A stretch of 64,000 nt of DNA, taken from the IMG/VR virus record IMGVR_UViG_3300005532_000007, positions 24,173 through 88,172 of that record; one strand, written 5' to 3'. The notes beneath the pieces were generated by a model. The model ran no database searches. It had not been told where the DNA came from and saw only the letters and a program-made list of their open reading frames with translations. Position 1 is the stretch's first letter; each line of letters starts with the position of its first letter. This document shows positions 16,899 through 24,953 of the stretch, in pieces. A program made the position numbers and the translations under genes. This stretch comes from a virus.

Positions 16899-17069
16899 TT
16901 ACCGCGGGACGCCGTCGGGCCAGATCAGCGCGGTCAGGCGCGCCGAGTCCTGCGCTTGGTCTGGGGAGGGCTCTCCTGCCGCGTTGGTGTGGTTGTTGAG
17001 CCGGTTGCGCAGGGACTCGGCTTGGGTTTCGAGCGTGACGCGTTCTGCGGGGGTCAGGGGTCTGGGCAT
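16899..17069 (-). CDS. 56-residue hypothetical protein
   Basis: A short gene reading from an ATG with an excellent ribosome binding site (AAGGAGACCGAC before ATG). The product begins MPRPLTPAERVTLETQAESL and is helical with a polar tail ending WPDGVPR. Similar small helical proteins are common in Streptomyces mobile elements. It is supported by its ribosome binding site and codon usage. Confidence 0.5.
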   Translation of the reverse strand: MPRPLTPAERVTLETQAESLRNRLNNHTNAAGEPSPDQAQDSARLTALIWPDGVPR

Positions 17070-17114
17070 GTCGGTCTCCTTGTTTGGCCGGTTTCGGGCG
17101 GCGCTCGTGGGCGG

Positions 17115-17327
17115 CTAAGCCGCAGCGGGGGTGGCGCCAATCGCGTTGCGAGCCATGTACGCCTCGACGGATGAGCGGGTTACGCGGATGCGGGTCTTAG
17201 TCGGCCCGACGCGAAACGCCTCGAACTCCCCTGCCGCGATCTCCCGCAGGATCGTCGCCTTACTCACGCCGACGATGCCGGCGACCTGCGCGGGCGTCAG
17301 CTTGTCGGTGCCCTCGGTGGTCTGCAT
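17115..17327 (-). CDS. excisionase-like helix-turn-helix protein
   Basis: 70 residues with a MerR/Xis-type winged HTH: TPAQVAGIVGVSKATILREIAAGEFEAFRVG followed by IRVTRSSVEAYM. This is the typical size and pattern of excisionases and BldC-like regulators of actinomycete elements. It has its own promoter candidate at 17367-17395, overlapped by a TAGCGCTA element that also occurs upstream of the GntR gene. It is 45 kb from the integrase, so it may be a regulator rather than Xis. Confidence 0.65.
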   Translation of the reverse strand: MQTTEGTDKLTPAQVAGIVGVSKATILREIAAGEFEAFRVGPTKTRIRVTRSSVEAYMARNAIGATPAAA

Positions 17328-17366
17328 CGGTCGGCTCCTAGCTGGTGCGTTACTTCCAACGCCTCA

Positions 17367-17395
17367 ACCGTAGCGCTATGGTGCTATGGCGTCAA
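17367..17395 (-). promoter_or_regulatory. sigma70-type promoter with overlapping operator
   Basis: On the minus strand TTGACG (17390-17395) and TACGGT (17367-17372) are separated by exactly 17 bases, giving a good -35/-10 pair for the HTH gene starting at 17327. The palindrome TAGCGCTA (17371-17378) overlaps the -10, an ideal place for repressor binding; the same octamer is found upstream of the GntR gene. Confidence 0.6.
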
Positions 17396-17415
17396 TGACG
17401 CTAGGCTGAATCAGG

Positions 17416-17446
17416 CAAAGAAAAAGCCCCGGAGTCAGCCGGGGCC
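17416..17446 (-). terminator. intrinsic terminator of the GntR gene
   Basis: On the minus strand a GC stem (GCCCCGG / CCGGGGC, loop CTGAC) is followed by TTTTTCTTT. It begins about 16 bases after the GntR stop at 17462. Confidence 0.8.
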
Positions 17447-17461
17447 GCTGGCGAGGAGGTG

Positions 17462-18211
17462 TCAGGCGTCGTGAACCGGAAGGTCATACTCCAGCTCGTA
17501 GCGCTCGGCACTGAACACGATGTCCAGCGCCTCAACCGGATGCCCATCGTCAGTCCACGTCACGCGCAGGGTGCGCAGAACCGGGACACCCGACGGAATC
17601 CGCAGTGTCTCCACCTCGAACGAAGTGGGCATTCTGCCCGTCACCCATTCGCGACAGGCCCGCGGCGGGTAGCCCAGCCGCTTCAGCACCGTGGGCGTCG
17701 CACCCTTGAGCTTCGCTCTGAAGGCGAGTGGCGTGTCGAATGCGACGTCCAACGGGAAGTACGAGGTCGCGATCTCCAGCGGATCACCGTTCGCGTTGCG
17801 CATGACGCGCCGCCGCATCACGACCTGCTCGTCGGGTTCGACCTCCAGCTTCAAAGCCACTTCATCAGGAGGCGTCACGACATCAACCTCTGGCGGGTCA
17901 GAGCGGCCGTGTGGCGGTTTGGTGCCTTCGGCGACCGGCGATACGAAGTCTGCCGATCGGCTGATCTCGCGCTTCACCTGCCGCACGTAGACACCCTTGC
18001 CAGGCGCGGATTCCACCAGGCCGGCCGCCTTGAGTGCGCGCACCGCCTTCTGGACCGTCGTGGCCGCCACATGATGCTGAGCGGCCAACGCCGTCACCGA
18101 GGGGATCGCGGCGCCTGGTGGGATCTCGCCGTTCTCGATCTTCTTCCGAAGATCCGTCACGATCCGGATGTACGCCGGTTCGCCACTCCACTCGGTCATG
18201 GGCGGCCTCAC
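17462..18211 (-). CDS. GntR-family (HutC/UTRA) transcriptional repressor, KorSA-like
   Basis: 249 residues. A GntR winged helix (about residues 12-78: AYIRIVTDLRKKIENGEIPPG... SVTALAAQHHVAATTVQKAVRALKAAGLVESAPGKGVYV) is followed by a UTRA-type ligand domain (about 100-245; RRRVMRNANGDPLEIATSYFPLDVA). This is the architecture of KorSA/Kor proteins that hold actinomycete conjugative elements silent. It is followed by an intrinsic terminator, and TAGCGCTA-like sites upstream suggest autoregulation. Expected role: repression of itself, of the HTH gene at 17327 and perhaps of the transfer operon. Confidence 0.8.
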   Translation of the reverse strand: MRPPMTEWSGEPAYIRIVTDLRKKIENGEIPPGAAIPSVTALAAQHHVAATTVQKAVRALKAAGLVESAPGKGVYVRQVKREISRSADFVSPVAEGTKPPHGRSDPPEVDVVTPPDEVALKLEVEPDEQVVMRRRVMRNANGDPLEIATSYFPLDVAFDTPLAFRAKLKGATPTVLKRLGYPPRACREWVTGRMPTSFEVETLRIPSGVPVLRTLRVTWTDDGHPVEALDIVFSAERYELEYDLPVHDA

Positions 18212-18226
18212 TCCCTGTCGGCGTCT

Positions 18227-18259
18227 AAGCGCTACAGCACCAAAGATGCTCTAGCGCTA
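18227..18259. promoter_or_regulatory. candidate GntR operator pair
   Basis: AAGCGCTA (18227-18234) and TAGCGCTA (18252-18259) lie just upstream of the GntR start, 25 bases apart. A third copy overlaps the promoter at 17371-17378. The shared core AGCGCTA with flanking GTGCT/AGCAC halves makes a plausible autoregulatory operator. Confidence 0.55.
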
Positions 18260-18340
18260 TACGCTACACAGTGTGTAGGGCGTCCCGTCAATGCGACCCG
18301 ATATCCGCTACCTGCGGCTTTCGTGGCAACGACAGAGCAA

Positions 18341-18784
18341 CTATGCGGCTTTCCCGTGGCTGCCGCGGTGCAACTGCGTATCCGACGTGTGCGCCGCCAA
18401 ATCAGCCTTAATCGCCTGAACCACCCGCTGCACATCCTCAATCCGCGATGTCAACCGCGCCTCGGCCCGACCCACCTCACCGGTCACAAACTCCGGCAAA
18501 GCAGCGATCGCCTGCTGCTGCTGATGCACGATCCCCGAGATCGCCTCAAGGGTCTGCGTGGTCTCCGTGTGCCGAGATTCGGCCAGCTCAACATATGCGT
18601 GGAAGTCCAGCCTCAGCGTGCCCAGATCAGACTTGATCCCGGCGACGTCATCACGCACCGCGTTCTGGCCAGCCGCAAGAGCAGCGATCGCCGCACCATG
18701 CTCACCCTGCACACGAGCCACCGCGCCGATCGCATCCAACACGTCACGCAGCGTCGGCTCGCCAGCGGGCTGAGGGCTCGTCAT
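18341..18784 (-). CDS. coiled-coil protein
   Basis: 147 residues, almost entirely helical, with heptad-like spacing (TLRLDFHAYVELAESRHTETTQTLEAISGIVHQQQQAIAALPEFV...) and Gln/Glu/Ala-rich segments. No membrane helix or known domain. It may be a partition-, adhesion- or scaffold-type protein. It lies between the GntR gene and the replication-initiator-like gene. Confidence 0.5.
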   Translation of the reverse strand: MTSPQPAGEPTLRDVLDAIGAVARVQGEHGAAIAALAAGQNAVRDDVAGIKSDLGTLRLDFHAYVELAESRHTETTQTLEAISGIVHQQQQAIAALPEFVTGEVGRAEARLTSRIEDVQRVVQAIKADLAAHTSDTQLHRGSHGKAA

Positions 18785-19114
18785 GACACCACCGTACCGG
18801 GCGGCGCTGCACGCATAAAGCGACTCTCCGGAAACGCATCAGCACGCGGCTTGATCAGCAAAGACGCACGGAAACGAGAAACGCTTCAATGCGTCATTAT
18901 TGAGGGGCACTCACTACCCCAAGCAAAAGGAAAGGCCGGTTCCCGGGGAAGGAACCGGCCCCCACGATCAGCGAGTTGGCCGCTCGCCAGACCACTTGCG
19001 CTAAGGAGTCGCGACACCCGATGGACAACACGATCAACTCATCCACAAAGCAGTCGCACTCATGACGATAACGCATCTCGCCGACAGCCGCCGCCGACCA
19101 CCACGCGGTGCCTC
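18785..19114. other. intergenic region with GC hairpin
   Basis: 330 bases without a credible gene between divergent genes at 18784 and 19115. It contains a perfect 10-base inverted repeat, GGCCGGTTCC / GGAACCGGCC (18934-18960). On the minus strand this is followed by a T-rich stretch, so it resembles a leftward terminator. The remainder is less G+C-rich than its flanks and probably holds promoters for both genes. Confidence 0.45.
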
Positions 19115-19897
19115 GTGAGCCACGAAGCCATCGACTGGGCCATCAAGCAGGACGCACGCGGCAACGCCCCCCGGAAGCTGATCCTCATCCTCCTCGCCAA
19201 CCGCGCCGACGACGCATGGGTCTGCTGGCCAAGCAACCGCCTGATCGCCGAGGAGTCCGGGCTGAGCATCCGACAAGTCGTCCGACACATCGCATCACTC
19301 GAACAGGACGGCCTGATCCGGCGCGTGCCCTGGGAACGGGCAGATGGCGGCCAAGGCGCGAACGTCTTCGCGCTCGGCCCAACAGCCACCGATGCCCCCG
19401 TGTCATGTACGACACGGGGAGGGGGTCATGTACGACATGGGGGGTGGGTCACTGATGACACCCCCCGGGTGTCATACACGACACCCCTAGAACCCAAAGA
19501 AGAAACCACAAAGAACCCTCACTCATCCGGCCCGCGCGAAGAATCGCGGGGCCGCTCGCTCGCTGACGCGAACGAGACGCACACGCCGCACCAGCCAACC
19601 GAACGCGAACTCTGGCAAGCGATCCGCGCCACCGCGCTCCACAACCCCGACACCTACCAACGGCAAATCGACACCATCCGCGCCCGCGCACCCCGGCTCT
19701 GGCGAGACGCCACAGACGCCGCGTTCACGCAGTTCCGAGAGAACGACTCTCCCCACCAGCACGACCCCGCGCAGGTCGCATTGCTCGCCTACCAGTACGT
19801 GATCCAGATGCGGGCACCGGATTGGCCGGCGTGGCTGCTCGGTCCGCTGCTGCCGATGCTCGCCACAACCCAAACCGACACCACCCGCGCCGCATGA
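19115..19897 (+). CDS. replication-initiator-like helix-turn-helix protein
   Basis: 260 residues from a GTG. Residues 1-90 match the helix-turn-helix domain typical of plasmid/phage replication proteins (IDWAIKQD... RKLILILLANRADDAWVCWPSNRLIAEESGLSIRQVVRHIASLEQDGLIRRV). A low-complexity linker (about 95-165) is encoded by near-palindromic DNA repeats, and the C-terminal 90 residues are helical. No ribosome binding site is obvious, so the start could lie elsewhere. The DNA repeats within the gene resemble initiator-gene iterons. Likely role: origin binding for a plasmid-type replicon. Confidence 0.6.
   Translation: MSHEAIDWAIKQDARGNAPRKLILILLANRADDAWVCWPSNRLIAEESGLSIRQVVRHIASLEQDGLIRRVPWERADGGQGANVFALGPTATDAPVSCTTRGGGHVRHGGWVTDDTPRVSYTTPLEPKEETTKNPHSSGPREESRGRSLADANETHTPHQPTERELWQAIRATALHNPDTYQRQIDTIRARAPRLWRDATDAAFTQFRENDSPHQHDPAQVALLAYQYVIQMRAPDWPAWLLGPLLPMLATTQTDTTRAA
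19399..19487. repeat. iteron-like repeats inside the initiator gene
   Basis: Three related near-palindromes, TGTCATGTACGACA (19401-19414), GGTCATGTACGACAT (19425-19439) and TGTCATACACGACA (19470-19483), plus GGTCACTGATGACACC (19447-19462), lie within 90 bases. They share TGTCA...GACA arms. They are within coding sequence and encode V-S-x-T-T-like repeats. An origin function is inferred by analogy with lambda-type initiator genes. Confidence 0.5.
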
Positions 19898-20034
19898 CCA
19901 GCACCGGAGCAACCATGGCCGAAGCGAAATCGCAGGTTCACATAGTGCCTGTCGGCTTTGCCGACGCGTGCGCCTTCAGTGAGTTGCGCGGCACCGAAGG
20001 CGTGCAGCGCACCCTGTGGGAGGCCGCCGCGTGA
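19894..20034 (+). CDS. 46-residue hypothetical protein
   Basis: The ATG overlaps the initiator-like gene stop (ATGA), which supports translation by coupling; a second ATG lies at 19915. The product contains KSQVHIVPVGFADACAFSELRG. No family recognised. Confidence 0.4.
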   Translation: MTSTGATMAEAKSQVHIVPVGFADACAFSELRGTEGVQRTLWEAAA

Positions 20035-20039
20035 TCATT

Positions 20040-20873
20040 TCAGCACTTCGTCCAACCACCCGTCGGATCCGAACACACCTGCGCCGACGCGATGTTGTAC
20101 CCGCCATCCGCGCTCGCGCTGTTGCTCGTCTGATCCGCGAACCCGCCCAGATCGTCGATCTGCACGGTGGTTGTGCACGACACGCTGCCGCCGCCTTGCA
20201 GTTGCGCGCTGGTGACGTAGTACAGAGCGCCCTGGGTGAGCGGGTCGGTGTGGCTGAACGGAAGGCTCGACGCGGAGTGCTGCGACCCGTTCGGGCCGTA
20301 GGTGATGTTCACGCCACCGTGCCCGGTACAGGCGTAGGTGACTTGTTCGGGGGCGGGTGTTGCGGCGACGGTCGGGGACGGCGACGGGTCCTGCGTATAG
20401 AGCACGCCGCCGAGAATCCCCTCGGCTTGCTGCGCGTAGGCCGGCGGAGCCTCCAGGGACCAGTTCACGCCGGTGAGCATCACGCGGCCGTCGTCGAACT
20501 GGAAGTGCGCCGAGACCAGGCTCATGACGTCGCTGTGTGCTTTGAAGACCACGATGTCGACGTCGAGGGAGGCGGTGTTCGGGCTTGCGCATTCGTCGGA
20601 GGCGATTGCGTTGTCGAGTTGCGATGGGTCCTGTGCCTGTACCGATCCGCAGGGCGCACCGCCGTATGCGAGTGCGCGTTCGATTTGTTCGGCGTCTCCG
20701 TAGGTGCCGCCATCTGCGGGCAGTTGCGTGGCGACTGGGCTGACGGCCGGGGTGGTCGGTGGTGGGGTGGATGCGTCTGCGGCCGGCTTGTTGCCGCTCG
20801 ACGAGCAGCCGCACGCCAGACCCACAACCAGACCCACAACGACCGCCGCAAATCGACAACGCATCAGCCCCAC
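20040..20873 (-). CDS. secreted lipoprotein-like protein
   Basis: 277 residues. The N-terminus is a lipoprotein-type signal: basic MRCR, then AAVVVGLVVGLACGCSSSG. The lipobox is imperfect (no Leu at -3 for either Cys), but the Ser/Gly-rich tether and the Thr/Pro-rich linker (residues 35-50) are typical of actinomycete lipoproteins. The mature part contains four widely spaced Cys residues, two near the middle and two near the C-terminus, that could form disulfides. Likely displayed on the cell surface by a host carrying the element; function unknown. Confidence 0.6.
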   Translation of the reverse strand: MGLMRCRFAAVVVGLVVGLACGCSSSGNKPAADASTPPPTTPAVSPVATQLPADGGTYGDAEQIERALAYGGAPCGSVQAQDPSQLDNAIASDECASPNTASLDVDIVVFKAHSDVMSLVSAHFQFDDGRVMLTGVNWSLEAPPAYAQQAEGILGGVLYTQDPSPSPTVAATPAPEQVTYACTGHGGVNITYGPNGSQHSASSLPFSHTDPLTQGALYYVTSAQLQGGGSVSCTTTVQIDDLGGFADQTSNSASADGGYNIASAQVCSDPTGGWTKC

Positions 20874-20974
20874 CTCTCACGATTCGCTATCAGTGCTCGC
20901 ACGGTAACGCCGGGCGCTGACTGCTTACAGCACTTTGACGCAACCGTGACCGCGACGACTGGAAGGACCCGAAC

Positions 20975-21736
20975 GTGACCACTGCAACGCTCCCCACCAT
21001 TCCGATCGAACGCCCCGACGACGGGATCGCCATCGTCACCCTCACCGCCCCGCTCGACGCCGACACGACTGCGGCCCTGCGCGGCACGCTCACCGCGCTC
21101 TCCGCCGAGGGACGCCGGCACGTGGCCATCGATCTGGCCTCTGTAGTTTTCGCTGGCACCGCCGCTGGGATTGCGGATCTTGCCCGCCAGGTTGAGAGCC
21201 AGCGTGCGGCGGCCGGAGACCTGTACCTGATCAGCCCGCCCAGCGGCCTCGCGGAGGCAGTCAAGGCCCGCGCGTTCAGGGACCGGGCGTTCTGGGACCG
21301 GTTCGGCGGCCTGCGCCTCATGCCGATGCCGCACCCGATCCGGTACACGCCCATCGACCGGGTCCTGGCCGACTCGGAGGTCTTCTACGGCGTGCCGGTC
21401 GTGGAGATCGGCGAGGACGGCGAGATCGTGCTGGTCCTCGGGCATCACGAGCCGCGCAGGTTCTACGCTGCGCTGTGCGCGTTCGCCCGTCGTAACGGCT
21501 GCGACCCGGCCGACTACCTGCTGGACCGGGTCGAGGACTTGGCTGGGTTCGCGGCGAAGGCGACTGGCTGGCATGTGATATACACGCACGCCGACCGGGC
21601 GACGCTCGGCAACGCGCTGCCGGGCGACGACCCGCAGTGGTGTGTGTGCGACGAGGGCTGCGGCTGGTACGCGGACCAGGTCGTCGAGGGCACTGAGCGC
21701 GCGGTCCCGACGATGACGTACTGGATCGGGGGCTGA
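20975..21736 (+). CDS. STAS-domain protein with unknown C-terminal domain
   Basis: 253 residues from a GTG with a GGAAGGA ribosome binding site. Residues 15-105 follow the STAS (anti-sigma factor antagonist) fold: GIAIVTLTAPLDADTTAALRG, VAIDLASVVFAGTAAGI, LYLISPPSGL. The usual D-S-T-G phosphorylation loop reads A-G-T-A-A, so the normal Ser is not conserved and Thr may replace it. Residues 110-253 are an extra domain with Cys/Trp clusters near the end (WCVCDEGCGWYADQ). Potential partner of the HATPase at 14987. Confidence 0.6.
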   Translation: MTTATLPTIPIERPDDGIAIVTLTAPLDADTTAALRGTLTALSAEGRRHVAIDLASVVFAGTAAGIADLARQVESQRAAAGDLYLISPPSGLAEAVKARAFRDRAFWDRFGGLRLMPMPHPIRYTPIDRVLADSEVFYGVPVVEIGEDGEIVLVLGHHEPRRFYAALCAFARRNGCDPADYLLDRVEDLAGFAAKATGWHVIYTHADRATLGNALPGDDPQWCVCDEGCGWYADQVVEGTERAVPTMTYWIGG

Positions 21737-21737
21737 G

Positions 21738-22412
21738 GTGACCACACCAACCGCTCCCCCGCCGCCTGGGATTCTTTCGCACGCCGACCTGCGCGACGCG
21801 GTCGAATTCGCACTCACCAACACCCCCGCGAAGCACGCGGCGGACCGCGGCGGCCAGATCGACACGCACGGCACTGAGCATCGCTACAACGGCAGCTGCG
21901 CTTTATGCCGTGGTGAGGCGGACACGCTCACCGACGCCGTCATAAACCTGATGGGCGACCAGAACCCGAAACCACACGCTGATGAAGCCGCGCGGATCGT
22001 GCGCGCTTTCGCCGTGCGCTGGATACTCAAGATCGCCGAGGAAGGCTACGCGAAGGGTTTCGACGCTTTCGACGAGCAGGGTAAGCCGATCCGGATGACA
22101 CCGGAGCATCTGCTCACCGTCGTTACTGACCGGATGCTCGCGATTGCTCATGACCGGCAGCCGTATCCGACGCCGTTCGCGTATGAGCAGGCGTGTGAGG
22201 CGCTGCGTAAGCACCGTGAGCGCGCGGACGCTGCGGAGGCGCGCGTTGACGCGCTACGTGCGCTGCCTGAGCGGTTGCGTGTTACGGCGGCCGCGGCTGG
22301 CCCGAATCCTGATGCGCGGCGTGCCGCGTTGCGTGAGGCGGCGCTGCTGATCGACAAGGCGCTGATCGACACCGCGCCCAACCCGTTGACTGCCCCAGAA
22401 GTCGAGGGCTGA
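21738..22412 (+). CDS. hypothetical protein
   Basis: 224 residues from a GTG one base after the STAS gene stop. The middle contains YNGSCALCRGEADTLTDAVINLM, a C-x2-C element, and the C-terminal 90 residues form a charged helix (ALRKHRERADAAEARVDALRALPERLR). It resembles small accessory proteins of actinophages; no function assigned. Confidence 0.5.
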   Translation: MTTPTAPPPPGILSHADLRDAVEFALTNTPAKHAADRGGQIDTHGTEHRYNGSCALCRGEADTLTDAVINLMGDQNPKPHADEAARIVRAFAVRWILKIAEEGYAKGFDAFDEQGKPIRMTPEHLLTVVTDRMLAIAHDRQPYPTPFAYEQACEALRKHRERADAAEARVDALRALPERLRVTAAAAGPNPDARRAALREAALLIDKALIDTAPNPLTAPEVEG

Positions 22413-22415
22413 GCG

Positions 22416-22655
22416 ATGGCGACCTATTCGCGCCGTGAGCGCATCACCCGCACCGTCGAATTCCCCGTCCCAGCCGAACCACCGTACGGCGCGTGCTGGG
22501 CCGAAGTCTGGAAAGCGTTCAATGCAGCCAGGCAGGAACTGGTAGCGGCTGGCCTGCTGGAGAAGGACGTCATGCCGCCTGACGACGTGATCCGGATCCT
22601 CGCGGGCGACGACGAGGTCATCGTCTGCTACGAGATGGAAGAAGCCAAGCCATGA
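22416..22655 (+). CDS. small hypothetical protein
   Basis: 79 residues; begins with a basic segment and contains [22 protein letters not shown]. It shares its stop with the start of the FtsK-gamma-like gene (ATGA). Unknown. Confidence 0.45.
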   Translation: MATYSRRERITRTVEFPVPAEPPYGACWAEVWKAFNAARQELVAAGLLEKDVMPPDDVIRILAGDDEVIVCYEMEEAKP

Positions 22656-23278
22656 CCGGCTGGGAAATGTACGGGCACGAACGCCAACGCTTCGAGCGCG
22701 ACGCCGACCCACAGACCATCACCGAGCGACTCGTCAAAGCACGCCAAGAACTCGCCACCCTGCAGGCGCACATCGAATGGCTCGACAAGCTCTACAACCA
22801 GCGCGTCACCGAACAAGCCGCAGGCACCTGGCCCTACCCGCCGAACCCGCGCGCCGAGCGCTTCCCCTGCGGCCGGTCGCACGTATGCGTTTCGTGCTCG
22901 CCGGAGCTCGACGTGCGCGGGCCCGGCTGCATCAACTGCCGCCAGACCGGCTATGACCAGACGCCCTGCCTCGCCTGCGCGAAAGCGATCCGCGGCCGAA
23001 CCCCGATAGGTTCAGACCTCGGCATGCTGATCGAGGCCGCCGAGCAGGTCATCTCCACGCAGTTCGGTTCCCGCTCCATGGTCCAGCGGCGCCTGCGCGT
23101 CGGGTTCGCCAAGGTCGGGCATCTCATGGACTTGTTGGAGGAGCGGGACATCATCGCTCCGGGTGTCGGCTCGGCCGCTCGGCGGGTGCTTGTGCCGCGA
23201 GACAGGCTCGCCGAGGCCATCGACGCGATTCGGTCCGAAGCCGGCACCGAGACGACGAGCCCGAGGACAAACCAGTGA
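22652..23278 (+). CDS. zinc-finger / FtsK-gamma-like winged-helix protein
   Basis: 208 residues. Residues 1-65 are helical. Residues 70-112 hold four Cys pairs or near pairs ([18 protein letters not shown]), likely zinc binding. Residues 123-190 ([48 protein letters not shown]) match the FtsK gamma domain, the winged helix that reads KOPS sequences. No motor domain is present. It could be a decoy or adaptor that binds host KOPS-like sites, or a phage regulator using this wH fold. Confidence 0.65.
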   Translation: MTGWEMYGHERQRFERDADPQTITERLVKARQELATLQAHIEWLDKLYNQRVTEQAAGTWPYPPNPRAERFPCGRSHVCVSCSPELDVRGPGCINCRQTGYDQTPCLACAKAIRGRTPIGSDLGMLIEAAEQVISTQFGSRSMVQRRLRVGFAKVGHLMDLLEERDIIAPGVGSAARRVLVPRDRLAEAIDAIRSEAGTETTSPRTNQ

Positions 23279-23565
23279 TCCGCGACTACTCAGCCGGCGC
23301 CACTGGCGTCACGCTCCCCCACCAGCGCCTCACCTGGCATCCCGCGGCCAGCATCCGCCTGCACCCCGTGGGCGACTGGCCGACTCCTGTCGCCGAGCCG
23401 AAGACCACGCTCGCGATCAACTCGGTCGCGTTCGCGGACGGCTGGGTCATCACCAGCGGCGGCGGCCCTGAACAGCCCGCAGTGGTGGTCGCCTATCCCG
23501 CATGGCGCGTGATCGAGATCGCCTTGCAACCGATCCCCACAAAGCAGGAGGTTGATCGTGATTGA
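23275..23565 (+). CDS. hypothetical protein
   Basis: 96 residues from a GTG overlapping the upstream stop; beta-rich ([55 protein letters not shown]). Unknown. Confidence 0.45.
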   Translation: MIRDYSAGATGVTLPHQRLTWHPAASIRLHPVGDWPTPVAEPKTTLAINSVAFADGWVITSGGGPEQPAVVVAYPAWRVIEIALQPIPTKQEVDRD

Positions 23566-24046
23566 GATTCGCGGGTTATCGGTCCGCCAGCCCTGGGCGG
23601 CGTGCATCGCCTCCGGCCGCAAGACCACCGAGAACCGCACCTGGCCCACCCGCTACCGCGGCCCGGTCCTCATCCACGCCGCGCAAGCTGTCGACACCGA
23701 CGCCCTGCAGATCAGCGCGAGGCGCGAACACATGTGGCGCGCCCTCGCCGCCGATCCCACACTCGTCCACGTACGCGGCGCCGTGATTGCGATCGCGCGC
23801 CTGACCGACTGCCACCTCGAAGACCACCAGGGCTGCTGCGCCCCGTGGGGCGAGACCGGCCGCGGGATCTGGCATTGGACGCTTCAGGATGTGGTCAAGC
23901 TATCGAGCCCGGTGCCGTGCAAGGGTCGGCTGGGGTTGTGGATCCCGGACGGCGGGTTGATGGCGGCGTTGCGGGAGCCGTTGGGGTTGACGGATGCTGT
24001 GCTCGCCGAATACACGCTCACCGCCGCGGCGAAAGCAGCCCGGTGA
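23558..24046 (+). CDS. ASCH/PUA-like domain protein
   Basis: 162 residues from a GTG six bases after a perfect AGGAGG. The N-terminus (IRGLSVRQPWAACIASGRKTTENRTWPTRYRGPVLIHAAQ) matches ASCH-domain proteins, a PUA-like fold thought to bind RNA or nucleotides. The C-terminal part includes LTDCHLEDHQGCCAPWGETGRGIWHWTL. Phage ASCH proteins are common; the ligand is unknown. Confidence 0.65.
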   Translation: MIEIRGLSVRQPWAACIASGRKTTENRTWPTRYRGPVLIHAAQAVDTDALQISARREHMWRALAADPTLVHVRGAVIAIARLTDCHLEDHQGCCAPWGETGRGIWHWTLQDVVKLSSPVPCKGRLGLWIPDGGLMAALREPLGLTDAVLAEYTLTAAAKAAR

Positions 24047-24393
24047 CCTCCAGCGTCGGTCCGCGTCTGGGCCCCGAGGACACCGAGCCCCGCGCGATCT
24101 GCGGCTACGCCGACGACGAACAAGCCCCACGCTGCCAGGCCCCTGCGGAGATCCACCTATGGGTCCTGATGCCCGACGGGTACGAGACGATGCTCGCCGC
24201 CTGCCTACGCCACTACCCGATCGCGCGCCTGGTCGGCACGGTGATCGACCGGCACCGTCATTGGGGCGTGTGCGGGCTGCCGGGCACGGTGTGGTCGTTC
24301 GATCTGCAGCAGTGCGTGCTCGACGACAGCGGCCAAGAACCGGAACGGTCCGCCGAGAACGCGTCGCCCGTTCTCACCGCCGCCCACGCATGA
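24043..24393 (+). CDS. hypothetical Cys-containing protein
   Basis: 116 residues from a GTG overlapping the ASCH stop (GTGA). Several Cys residues (ICGYADDEQAPRCQAP, AACLRHYP, WGVCGLPG) suggest a possible zinc site. Unknown. Confidence 0.45.
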   Translation: MTSSVGPRLGPEDTEPRAICGYADDEQAPRCQAPAEIHLWVLMPDGYETMLAACLRHYPIARLVGTVIDRHRHWGVCGLPGTVWSFDLQQCVLDDSGQEPERSAENASPVLTAAHA

Positions 24394-24953
24394 CCAGCCG
24401 CGCCACGAGCGAGCACGCTGCGCGTGAAGCCGAACGCATCCTCACCACACACCACCCCACTGGCACACTGCCCATCCCGGTCGAAGCCATCGCCCACGCC
24501 CTCGGCTACCGCGTCCTACGCAACCACCACGACGGCCCGCAGATCAGCTTCTACCTGCAAGACGCCAACGGGCGCCCGCATCTCGGCCTGAACACCGCGA
24601 TGAGCCACGGCCGGCAGCGGTTCGCCGCGGCGCATGCCCTCGGCCATGGGCTGCTGCATCCTCGTGATCTGGTCATCTGCTCGTGGCTGCGCCTCGACGA
24701 AGACGGCGAGCATCGGCGGCCGGCCGAGGCGACGGACGCGGAGGAGAGCGCGGCGACCCGGTTCGCGACGGAACTGCTCATGCCGCGCCAGGTCTTCATC
24801 GAGCACACAGGCCAGCTACTCGCCGCGCTGCCGCCCAGGTTCACCGACACGGCGCAACGCGACAGCATCGTGCAGGAGTTGGCGCGCGAGTTCGGGGTGA
24901 GCTGGGAGGCTATCCGGTTCCGAATGATGGATCTGGCGATCGTCGGTAACTGA
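24390..24953 (+). CDS. ImmA/IrrE-like protein with altered HExxH
   Basis: 187 residues. Residues 10-90 follow the ImmA/IrrE (COG2856) pattern, ending RFAAAHALGHGLLH where HELGH is expected: His82 and His86 are kept, but the catalytic Glu is Ala83. The later AATRFATELLMP motif is normal. ImmA proteases cleave phage or ICE repressors. Without the Glu this copy is probably non-proteolytic and might bind a repressor or signal instead. The start overlaps the upstream stop (ATGA). Confidence 0.65.
   Translation: MTSRATSEHAAREAERILTTHHPTGTLPIPVEAIAHALGYRVLRNHHDGPQISFYLQDANGRPHLGLNTAMSHGRQRFAAAHALGHGLLHPRDLVICSWLRLDEDGEHRRPAEATDAEESAATRFATELLMPRQVFIEHTGQLLAALPPRFTDTAQRDSIVQELAREFGVSWEAIRFRMMDLAIVGN

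Noticed and set aside
19100-19500. CRISPR-like repeat array
   Set aside because: The repeats are degenerate, unevenly spaced and within a coding region; no conserved spacers of constant length.
17459-19897. One very long rightward open frame
   Set aside because: Most of it is antisense to the GntR gene and the coiled-coil gene; only the part from the GTG at 19115 has a recognisable domain.
20040-20110. Perfect lipobox in the lipoprotein
   Set aside because: Neither Cys has Leu at -3; the lipoprotein call rests on the general N-terminal layout.
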